Shown one piece after another: positions 15,477 to 21,450 of a DNA stretch of 33,718 nt (positions are counted from its first letter, which is position 1; each line of letters opens with the position of its first letter). The notes beneath the pieces were generated by a model. The model saw only the letters and a list, made by a program, of their open reading frames with translations. It was not told the origin of the DNA and searched no databases. A program made the position numbers and the translations under genes. The stretch comes from Massilia sp. Mn16-1_5 (GTDB lineage Bacteria > Pseudomonadota > Gammaproteobacteria > Burkholderiales > Burkholderiaceae_D). The stretch covers positions 1 through 33,718 of the forward strand of contig NZ_PPXQ01000030.1 in the NCBI RefSeq assembly GCF_004798585.1. Reading direction: 5' to 3'.

Positions 15477-17161
15477 TCCGAACCCACCCATGCCTTGATT
15501 ACGTTTGCCACGATACGTGGATCATTCATCGCCATCTCTTTTGCCATCGCCAGGTTGGCGCGGTAGCTGCGTTCGCGCGGCGCTTCCTCTTCCTCGATCG
15601 GCATGCCGTCCGGTCCCAGCACCGGCTTGCCTTCCAGGTCGACGACGGTATCCGCGTCTTCTTCTTCCTTTTCCTCTTCCGGCTCGGCGGTCGCTTCGTC
15701 GAACTTACGCACCACGGGGCGCAGCAGCGGACGCAGGATACGGAAGTAGAGGAAGGCGATCACGGCCGCGATCAACAGGTACTTGCCGACTTCCATGGCG
15801 AGTGGCAGGTTGGCCGGATCCTTGTACCAGTCAGGACCGTTCTCGTCCGGGCGGTCGACGCCGTCGAAGGGAGCGTTGGCCACGTTCATGGTGTCGCCGC
15901 GCGCCTGCGAGTACCCCATTGCCTGCTTCACCAGCTCGTTGATCTGGGCCACTTCGGCCGCCGCCAGCGGTTTCACGGTGATCTTGCCGGTGTTCGGATC
16001 GACCGAGCGGCGGTAGTTCACCACCACGCCCACGGTCAGGCGCTTGATGCCGCCCATCGGACGCTGCTCGTAGCGGATCGTTTTATCCAGCTCGTAATTC
16101 GTCGTGGCGTTCTTGCTCGCCGGACCGGTCGTGGTGGTCGGCGCCGCGCCCGGGGCACCACCTTCCAGTGGCGCGGTGGCCACGCCCGGCGGCTGGTTCG
16201 ACAGCGCGCCCGGGATGCCGTTGGCCGGACCGGTCGTGGCGCCGGTCTGCTCCGAGGTCTGCTGGCTGCGGATCGCCTGCGGCTCCGGCGGCGAATTCGG
16301 CTTGTACATCTCGGCGGCGGTGTCGACCTGGGCGAAATCGATCTCGGCGGTCGCTTCGGCGCGCACATTGCCCTTGCCGACGATCGGGGTGATCAGGGAC
16401 TCAACCTGCTTGATGATGTTCTGCTGGACCGTCTCGACATACTTCAGCTGGGTCGCGTCGAGCTGCTTGTTGAGGCCATTCTGCTTCGGCTGCTCGGAGA
16501 GCAGGTTGCCGTTCTGGTCGACGACGGTGACGTTGCCGATGGTGAGTTCGGGAATGCTGGAGGCGACCAGGTGCACGATGGCGCTGACCTGGCCCGGATC
16601 GAGGGCGCGCCCCGATTGCAGGTTGAGCAGGACCGAGGCGGTCGGCTTTTGCTGGTCGCGCACGAACACGGAGGGTTTCGGCAGCGCCAGGTGCACGCGC
16701 GCGCCGGCCACCGAGCCCAGCGACTGGATCGAACGGGCCAGCTCGCCCTCGAGCGAGCGCTGGTAATTCACCTGTTCCAGGAACTGGGAGACGCCCAGCT
16801 TCTGGTTTTCCATCAGTTCGAAGCCGACGTTGCCGCCCTTCGGCAAGCCTTGCGCCGCCAGTTTCAGGCGCAGGTCGGGCACCTGCTCGGCGGGCACGAG
16901 AATGGCGCTGCCGCCTTCGGAAAACTTGTACTTCACGCCCATCTGGTCGAGCGCCGCGGTGAGGGCGCCGCCATCCTTGTCGCTGTAATTGGCGTACAGC
17001 ACGCGGTAATCCGGGGTGCTGCTCCACATCCAGATGGCGACGACCACGGCCAGCACCGCCGCGACCCCGCCGCCGATCAGGACATTACGGCCCATGGCGG
17101 TTTTCAGGAAGGGTTGGGGAGCAGCAGGAGTGTCGAGCAGTTCGTCGGCGGTCGCGGCCAT
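15473..17161 (-). CDS. fliF: Flagellar MS-ring protein FliF
   Basis: 562 residues, a typical length. A first membrane helix lies near 28-46 (VLIGGGVAAVLAVVVAIWMW) and a second near 455-475. Between them is the YscJ/FliF ring-building region (TPDYRVLYANYSDKD at 49-63, then GGSAILVP, LPKPSVFVRDQQKPTASVLL) and a flexible Gly/Ala/Pro/Thr loop. The acidic C-terminus (EEEKEEEDAD) leads to the FliG-binding helix AKEMAMNDPRIVANVIKAWV. It is first in fliFGHIJK. It has only a weak GGA 5 bp upstream of the ATG. Confidence 0.97.
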   Translation of the reverse strand: MAATADELLDTPAAPQPFLKTAMGRNVLIGGGVAAVLAVVVAIWMWSSTPDYRVLYANYSDKDGGALTAALDQMGVKYKFSEGGSAILVPAEQVPDLRLKLAAQGLPKGGNVGFELMENQKLGVSQFLEQVNYQRSLEGELARSIQSLGSVAGARVHLALPKPSVFVRDQQKPTASVLLNLQSGRALDPGQVSAIVHLVASSIPELTIGNVTVVDQNGNLLSEQPKQNGLNKQLDATQLKYVETVQQNIIKQVESLITPIVGKGNVRAEATAEIDFAQVDTAAEMYKPNSPPEPQAIRSQQTSEQTGATTGPANGIPGALSNQPPGVATAPLEGGAPGAAPTTTTGPASKNATTNYELDKTIRYEQRPMGGIKRLTVGVVVNYRRSVDPNTGKITVKPLAAAEVAQINELVKQAMGYSQARGDTMNVANAPFDGVDRPDENGPDWYKDPANLPLAMEVGKYLLIAAVIAFLYFRILRPLLRPVVRKFDEATAEPEEEKEEEDADTVVDLEGKPVLGPDGMPIEEEEAPRERSYRANLAMAKEMAMNDPRIVANVIKAWVGSE

Positions 17162-17195
17162 GTTTGTCCAAAGGGAGAAAGGAGATCAGGACCGA

Positions 17196-17222
17196 ATTAT
17201 GAAGCCTTGGGGCAACATTCAA
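17196..17222 (-). promoter_or_regulatory. Candidate promoter for fliFGHIJK
   Basis: On the minus strand TTGAAT (17217-17222) and CATAAT (17196-17201) are separated by 15 bp. The -10 box is a good match, but the spacer is short. It lies 35 bp upstream of the fliF start, in the fliF-fliE divergent region. Weak evidence; no sigma-28 motif was seen here. Confidence 0.35.
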
Positions 17223-17345
17223 ACGGGCGAATAGGGGGTGCTTTCCCCTCCTGCTCGACGAAGTTGCTTGCGCGCATGCTGGTAAGCTGTAAGCCTGACA
17301 TTGCTCCCGTACGTGGAGTGCGCAAGAGATAGAACAGGAGAACCC

Positions 17346-17726
17346 ATGAACGTAGGCGGAATCGACAGCAGCCGGATCGAGGCGATGATGGCCCAGCTCA
17401 AGGCCGCGGCTACCAAGCCGGCCGCGCCCGCGCTCGGCCCGGGCAGCCTGGGCGGCGTCGGCGGCGTCGGCAACGCCGCGCCCGTCAACGAAGGCCCCTC
17501 GAAGGTCAGCTTCTCCGACGCGCTCAAGAATTCCCTGGAGCAGGTCAGCAATTCACAGAAGCACGCCGAGGAACTGGGCAACCGGTTTGCGATGGGGGAC
17601 GACAGCGTCAGCCTGTCGGACACCATGATCGCGATGCAGAAGTCGAGTATTGCCTTCCAGGCAACGGTGCAGGTGAGGAACAAGCTGGTGTCGGCGTATC
17701 ACGAGATCATGAATATGCAGGTGTGA
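17346..17726 (+). CDS. fliE: Flagellar hook-basal body adaptor FliE
   Basis: 126 residues from the ATG at 17346, which has AGGAG 5 bp upstream (17336-17340). The N-terminal 50 residues are Gly/Ala/Pro-rich. The conserved C-terminal half includes KVSFSDALKNSLEQVSNSQ, then GDDSVSLSDTMIAMQKSSIAFQATVQVRNKLVSAYHEIMNMQV, the FliE family ending. FliE joins the MS ring to the rod and is the first rod-type substrate exported. It is transcribed divergently from fliF and followed by a strong terminator, so it forms its own short transcript. Confidence 0.96.
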   Translation: MNVGGIDSSRIEAMMAQLKAAATKPAAPALGPGSLGGVGGVGNAAPVNEGPSKVSFSDALKNSLEQVSNSQKHAEELGNRFAMGDDSVSLSDTMIAMQKSSIAFQATVQVRNKLVSAYHEIMNMQV

Positions 17727-17747
17727 TCCGGTTGGACCGATCATGAG

Positions 17748-17784
17748 AAAAGGGCCGCGTTTCGAAGGAAACGCGGCCCTTTTT
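17748..17784 (+). terminator. Rho-independent terminator of fliE
   Basis: A perfect 16-bp stem: the left arm at 17748-17763 is AAAAGGGCCGCGTTTC, a GAAG tetraloop follows at 17764-17767, and the right arm at 17768-17783 ends in TTTT. It is 21 bp after the fliE stop codon. The A-rich left flank means it could also work on the minus strand. Confidence 0.93.
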
Positions 17785-17890
17785 GTACGGTGGGCATTTA
17801 TGCCCACGCCGTTTTACCGGTTGAACCGGGTTACATCAATCTTGAACACGAATCAGACGCCGTACCGCGTGGGCATGAATGCCCGGTGAA
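17785..17890. repeat. BIME-like pair of palindromes (copy B)
   Basis: The left unit has a perfect dyad GTGGGCAT-tt-ATGCCCAC (17790-17807), flanked by GTACG and GCC. The right unit, GTGGGCAT-ga-ATGCCC (17869-17884), is preceded by TACCGC. Together they are the same family as 10391-10507: GTGGGC arms, short loop, GCCCACGC flank, two units about 80 bp apart. It starts immediately after the fliE terminator. Confidence 0.68.
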
Positions 17891-17896
17891 CCCGCC

Positions 17897-17917
17897 GTTG
17901 AGGCCATTGGCCTCAAC
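17897..17917. repeat. Hairpin just downstream of ycgR
   Basis: GTTGAGGCC-att-GGCCTCAAC is a perfect 9-bp stem with a 3-nt loop. It sits 5 bp downstream of the ycgR stop on the minus strand. No T-run follows it, so it may stabilise the 3' end or be part of the neighbouring repeat; it is not a canonical terminator. Confidence 0.5.
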
Positions 17918-17922
17918 AGCCC

Positions 17923-18681
17923 CTACGACAAACCTGCCAATCGCGCATTCCGCTCACGTTCCAGCTTCGTGATGTACCGCTGAACCGCCGCCATGTTCCC
18001 GCGCGAAATATCGACGAACATGCAACCGATCCGCCGGCTGGTCTTGTTGTTCAGCATGGTCACATCCAGCGCATTGCGTACCTGCAGCGAGGTGGTGACG
18101 GTGCCGATCTCCGGCAGTTCGATGCGGCAATTCGTAAACGTCTGGCCGATGGTCGAATTCAGCATCATCTTGTTGTCGAGCAGGGCGACGCCGCCGCAGC
18201 TGATGTCGGCCAGCGGGAAGGTGGCGTTGCCGCCGCCCAGGTCGAGCGGCATCGGCACCAGGGCCGGGACCGGATTCGTCACTGGCGTCGGCATGCGGTA
18301 AAACTCGCGGCGCTGCAGGCGGATCAGGGAAGCGGGGATGTCGGCCGCCAGGGCGCCCGCGCCGCGGTATTCGGTTTCCTGCACACCACTGACGCTGAAC
18401 AGGATGCGGATCTTGTCGAGATAGGTTTCGCACAGCACGCTTTTCGCCTGCACGATGCGCTCGTTCTGCTCGCGGTTGATCGAGCGGTCGAGCACGAAGA
18501 CGCCTTCGTCGCCGTCGACCTCGAGGATGGAGGTGACGCAGACGTCGGCCTCGCCCTTGATCTTCATCCTGATCAATTGCTTCTTTTCGCCGATCTGGCG
18601 CAGCAGCGCCACGATCTCACGGGCCGAGTGCACCTCGTAGTCGTGCCAGTTGTCCAGTTCCGCGTCATGCATTGCTTGCAT
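17923..18681 (-). CDS. ycgR: YcgR-type flagellar brake, PilZ c-di-GMP effector
   Basis: 252 residues. The N-terminal YcgR domain (about 15-110) precedes a PilZ domain (about 120-245). The c-di-GMP-binding motifs are intact: RRxxxR at 124-129 (RREFYR) and DxSxxG at 159-164 (DISCGG). When c-di-GMP is high, YcgR proteins bind the FliG/FliM/MotA interface and slow or bias the motor. It is the last gene of the fliS-fliT-fliK2-flhB'-ycgR unit and overlaps the preceding gene by 17 bp. The position inside a flagellar operon strongly supports a motor role. The symbol is used for the family; the exact orthologue is not proven. Confidence 0.92.
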   Translation of the reverse strand: MQAMHDAELDNWHDYEVHSAREIVALLRQIGEKKQLIRMKIKGEADVCVTSILEVDGDEGVFVLDRSINREQNERIVQAKSVLCETYLDKIRILFSVSGVQETEYRGAGALAADIPASLIRLQRREFYRMPTPVTNPVPALVPMPLDLGGGNATFPLADISCGGVALLDNKMMLNSTIGQTFTNCRIELPEIGTVTTSLQVRNALDVTMLNNKTSRRIGCMFVDISRGNMAAVQRYITKLERERNARLAGLS

Positions 18682-19039
18682 TTTGTTCCGCCGATAATGC
18701 AGGTGAATCTGCAGGTAAGTCTAAAAAAAGGGCGCCGTCGGGCGGGGCCGGGGCCAGTTCAGTAACAGGCCTGCCGAGTTGTTGCGCCGACTCAATATGA
18801 TATAGCCATGCCAATAGTTCCGCAATTGCGCGGTAGAGGGCAGGGGGAATCTGGCCGTCGAGGTCGACTTCCATCAGCAGCGACACCAGTTCCTTCGATT
18901 CGTGGACGAACACGCCGGCTTCCTTCGCCCGCTCGATGATCTGCTCGGCCACCAGGCCGCGGCCCTTGGCGACCACGGTCGGGGCGGCGGAGCCGGCGGC
19001 ATAAGCCAGGGCCACGGCGCGCTGGCGTTGTTCGTTCAC
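18665..19039 (-). CDS. Free FlhB C-terminal-domain homologue (EscU/YscU/HrcU family)
   Basis: 124 residues with no membrane part. It corresponds to the cytoplasmic switch domain of FlhB from just after the autocleavage site: AVALAYAAGSAAPTVVAKGRGLVAEQI aligns with the FlhB segment that follows NPTH, and QIPPALYRAIAELLAWLYHI aligns with its last helix. The NPTH sequence is replaced by QRQR near residues 4-7, so it cannot self-cleave. Full FlhB is the substrate-specificity switch that responds to FliK. This protein starts on the stop of the upstream fliK2 (4-bp ATGA overlap) and may modify export switching. Such truncated FlhB homologues are known in other flagellated bacteria, but their role is unclear. 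Confidence 0.88.
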   Translation of the reverse strand: MNEQRQRAVALAYAAGSAAPTVVAKGRGLVAEQIIERAKEAGVFVHESKELVSLLMEVDLDGQIPPALYRAIAELLAWLYHIESAQQLGRPVTELAPAPPDGALFLDLPADSPALSAEQNASNA

Positions 19040-20085
19040 GCGGCACCCTCCCGGCCGGCGATGCGCAGCGCCGCCAATTCGCTGCCGGCCGCGGCCAGGG
19101 CTTCCTGCAGGCGCGGCGTGCTGTCGCGCAGCAGGGCGGCGGCGCCCGGTTCGGCCAGCAGCTCGATCTGCAGGCGCGAACCGCGCAGGCTGACGCTGGC
19201 TTCGACCTCGCCCAGCAGGGCAAAGCGCAGGCGCAGGCCGCTGTGCCAGCCGGCTTCATCCTGCTCGCGTCCGGGTGCGGCGCTCTCGTTTTCTTCGCGC
19301 CGGATCTCCCAGCGCATCGCCTGCTGCGGCGCCAGCTGTCCCTGCCAGACAAGCTGGCCGGATTCCTGGGTCGCCAACTGCTGGTTGATCAGTTGCGACA
19401 GGGACGGGTCGGTAGGCGGCGTGCCGGCCGGTTTGTACGCCTGCGGTTCAGCCATCAGCTCGGCCAGTGGGCGCTTGCCTTCGGCCCATTCGGCCAGGTG
19501 GGCTTCGTAGAACAGGCCGCTTTTGGCGACGGCCTGGCGCAGCTGGGCAGCCAATTGCGCCGGGTCGGGCGCCCCTTGGGGAAGCAGCGGCGTGGCCGGA
19601 TTCAGGGTGGGAAGCGGAGGGGCGCCGGCGGCGCTTTTCAGTACCTGGCCCAGCAGGCGTGCGGCCGGACTGAGGTCGGCCGCCTGCGCCTGGCCGCCCG
19701 CCTGCAGCAGGCGCGAGCTGGCCGCGGCGACGCTGGCCGCCAGCGAAGCGGCGTTGGCGCTGAGCGGCACCAGGGTGCCCTGCAGGGTGGCGTCGCCCAG
19801 GCCGAAGGTCGGCTGGGGCGTGGCGGCCAGGACGGTCATGGTGAGCTGGGTGCCGGGCTGCGTGCCCGGCGGCAGCATCATGCGCACCGGCATGTCAGCC
19901 ACGCGCACCATGAAGCTGCCGTCCTGCATGCGCCCCAATACGGAGGCTTGCAGCTGGCTGCCGAGCAGGGTGGACAGGGTGCGCTGGAACAGTTCGAGGC
20001 GCGGATCTCCGGTGCGTTCGAGCGCCTGCGCCGCCCGGGCCGGCAGCGGGGCGCTGAGGCCGGGACTGGGGATGCGCTCGACCAT
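19036..20085 (-). CDS. Second FliK-like hook-length control protein
   Basis: 349 residues. The C-terminal quarter (about 265-345) resembles the FliK C-terminal domain, with LRLRFALLGEVEASVSLRGSRLQIELLAE, then TPRLQEALAAAGSELAALRIAG, and its length fits that domain. The N-terminal half is Ala/Leu/Gln/Pro-rich and contains a short beta-like segment (GRMQDGSFMVRVADMPVRMMLPPGTQPG, residues 51-78). The gene stands between fliT and the free FlhB domain, overlapping the latter by 4 bp. The pairing reproduces the FliK-FlhB functional couple. It is clearly separate from fliK at 10566-11831. Function is inferred. Confidence 0.82.
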   Translation of the reverse strand: MVERIPSPGLSAPLPARAAQALERTGDPRLELFQRTLSTLLGSQLQASVLGRMQDGSFMVRVADMPVRMMLPPGTQPGTQLTMTVLAATPQPTFGLGDATLQGTLVPLSANAASLAASVAAASSRLLQAGGQAQAADLSPAARLLGQVLKSAAGAPPLPTLNPATPLLPQGAPDPAQLAAQLRQAVAKSGLFYEAHLAEWAEGKRPLAELMAEPQAYKPAGTPPTDPSLSQLINQQLATQESGQLVWQGQLAPQQAMRWEIRREENESAAPGREQDEAGWHSGLRLRFALLGEVEASVSLRGSRLQIELLAEPGAAALLRDSTPRLQEALAAAGSELAALRIAGREGAA

Positions 20086-20096
20086 TGCGTCTCAGA

Positions 20097-20426
20097 TCAG
20101 ACGCTGCCGTAGGCGTTGGCGAGGCGGCGCTGGGTACCGGAGTTGTTGATCAGGGCGGACAGCTTGGCCATCCAGGTCATGGTCAGGTCGCGGATCTTGC
20201 GGTCATCGGCCAGGATGCGGCGGATGCAGTCGATCTTCGCCTGGCGGCCCGAGGGGTTGAGTTCGACCGCCGCTTCTCCGCTTTTCAGGATGTCGACGTG
20301 GGCCGTGCATTCGCGTTCGAGGATCACCAGGTGGTCCCAGTCGCCGGCTTCGGCGGCGGCCAGCATCTGGCCGGTCAGGTCGGCGACGGCAGCGTATTCG
20401 AGCAGCACTTCCTGGCCGGTCATCAT
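20097..20426 (-). CDS. fliT: Flagellar export chaperone FliT
   Basis: 109 residues, all-helical and of family length. Typical features are the N-terminal VLLEYAAVADLTGQMLAAAEAGDWDHLVILE helix pair and the C-terminal RKIRDLTMTWMAKLSALI helix. FliT is the chaperone of the cap protein FliD and, in enterics, an inhibitor of FlhDC. Its start overlaps the fliS stop by 1 bp (TGATG), the usual fliS-fliT arrangement. The sequence family is divergent, so the call rests on position as well as on pattern. Confidence 0.88.
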   Translation of the reverse strand: MMTGQEVLLEYAAVADLTGQMLAAAEAGDWDHLVILERECTAHVDILKSGEAAVELNPSGRQAKIDCIRRILADDRKIRDLTMTWMAKLSALINNSGTQRRLANAYGSV

Positions 20427-20866
20427 CAGGCGCTCGCCATCACGGGATATTGCGACATCGACGGTGCCTGCACCGGCTTTTCGCCGATCTGGTTCCAGGC
20501 ATCGCGCAGGTCGACCAGCAGGGTCTGCACTTCGTCCAGCAGCGCGAGCTTGTTCTGCAGGTTGGCCATCAGGAGGCGTTCGGTCATGTACACGTACAGG
20601 GCGTCCAGGTTGGCAGCGATGTCGCCGCCGGCCTTCTTGTCGAGGCTGGCGCGCAGGCCGTTGTTGATGATGTCCAGCGCTTTCGAAATGGCCGCGCCTT
20701 TCTCGATGATGTTGCCGGCAGCCATGTGAGTGGCGCCATTCTTGATCGCGGTGATGGCGCCGTCATACAGCAGCACGATCAGCTTGTGGGGCGAAGCCGA
20801 AATCACGGCGGTTTCCATTCCTACTTTGGCGTACGCATTGACGCCGCGCTGCATCGATCCAAACAT
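20426..20866 (-). CDS. fliS: Flagellin export chaperone FliS
   Basis: 146 residues from the ATG at 20866, which has GGAGG 6 bp upstream. FliS family features: MFGSMQRGVNAYAKVGMETAVISASPHKLIVLLYDGAI at the N-terminus, KALDIINNGLRASLDKKAGGDIAANLDALYVYM in the middle, and MANLQNKLALLDEVQTLLVDLRDAW near the end. It binds the C-terminus of flagellin, prevents polymerisation in the cytoplasm and presents it to FlhA. It heads the fliS-fliT-fliK2-flhB'-ycgR operon under a sigma-28 promoter at 20997-21023. Confidence 0.96.
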   Translation of the reverse strand: MFGSMQRGVNAYAKVGMETAVISASPHKLIVLLYDGAITAIKNGATHMAAGNIIEKGAAISKALDIINNGLRASLDKKAGGDIAANLDALYVYMTERLLMANLQNKLALLDEVQTLLVDLRDAWNQIGEKPVQAPSMSQYPVMASA

Positions 20867-20996
20867 CGTGAACCTCCAAACCTTCTGTCTATGTGGGGAC
20901 CGCGCCGATGGGCGTTCCCCTGTGTTCGTGCCGGAGCCGGTCGCCGCAAGCTTCAAGAGCCTGCATGACTTTCTTCAGCGAGGGTAGTTTACTGGC

Positions 20997-21023
20997 TTAA
21001 CGGCAGGTTCTAACCGGACTTGA
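20997..21023 (-). promoter_or_regulatory. Sigma-28 (FliA) promoter for the fliS operon
   Basis: On the minus strand TCAAGTCC (21016-21023) is followed, after exactly 11 bp, by GCCGTTAA (20997-21004). The -10 box matches GCCGATAA at seven of eight positions, and the -35 matches TAAAGTTT at TxAAG. The predicted start is near 20990, leaving a leader of about 124 nt to the fliS ATG. Spacing and sequence agree with the second fliC promoter. Confidence 0.75.
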
Positions 21024-21114
21024 GAGACGGGAATACCCGGCTTTTTCCGGCTTTGTCATACCGATAAGGGAAACGGACCAGGCTGCTCGGCAGTATCGAG
21101 GGAGGAAAGAAGGA

Positions 21115-21342
21115 TCAGTCGTTGCGCGGGCGCTGGCGGCGCTCGTGATGGCGCCGCAGTTCGGGGCTTTGCAAGGCGCGTGTCAGGATCGAACGCGACA
21201 CGTTGCAGGTGTCGAGATAGTTCAGGGCAAACTCGACCCCGCGGATGTCCACCAGGTAGAGAGCATATTCGGCAGTCAGCGCCGTCTGCTCGTCGGTTCT
21301 TCTTTGCATCATGAAACTCACGCCATCATCAGTACGCGACAT
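21115..21342 (-). CDS. Small conserved-looking hypothetical protein
   Basis: 75 residues; not recognised. The body has LTAEYALYLVDIRGVEFALNYLDTCNVSRSILTRALQSPE, a compact mixed alpha/beta pattern with an amphipathic helix, then an Arg/His-rich tail (RRHHERRQRPR). It stands alone between the fliS promoter and the GGDEF-EAL gene, on the same strand as both. An internal start (MMQRR at 21312) is equally likely; no clear ribosome-binding site was seen for either. The non-random, hydrophobic-patterned core suggests a real gene, perhaps a small regulator, but no function can be given. Confidence 0.55.
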   Translation of the reverse strand: MSRTDDGVSFMMQRRTDEQTALTAEYALYLVDIRGVEFALNYLDTCNVSRSILTRALQSPELRRHHERRQRPRND

Positions 21343-21450
21343 CCGGCCGGACGTGGATGCGTCGCCCGTGTCGCGTTAACACAATGATAAACACCTTGAT
21401 GGCGCACACCCTTCCGATTTGTTAGAAATTGTTTCTGTTGTAAAGACACC

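Noticed and set aside
17271..17300. GG-N10-GC pattern (TGGTAAGCTGTAAGC) upstream of fliE as a sigma-54 promoter
   Set aside because: Only the invariant GG and GC plus a few positions match; the TTGC half is absent, and the pattern is common by chance at this base composition.
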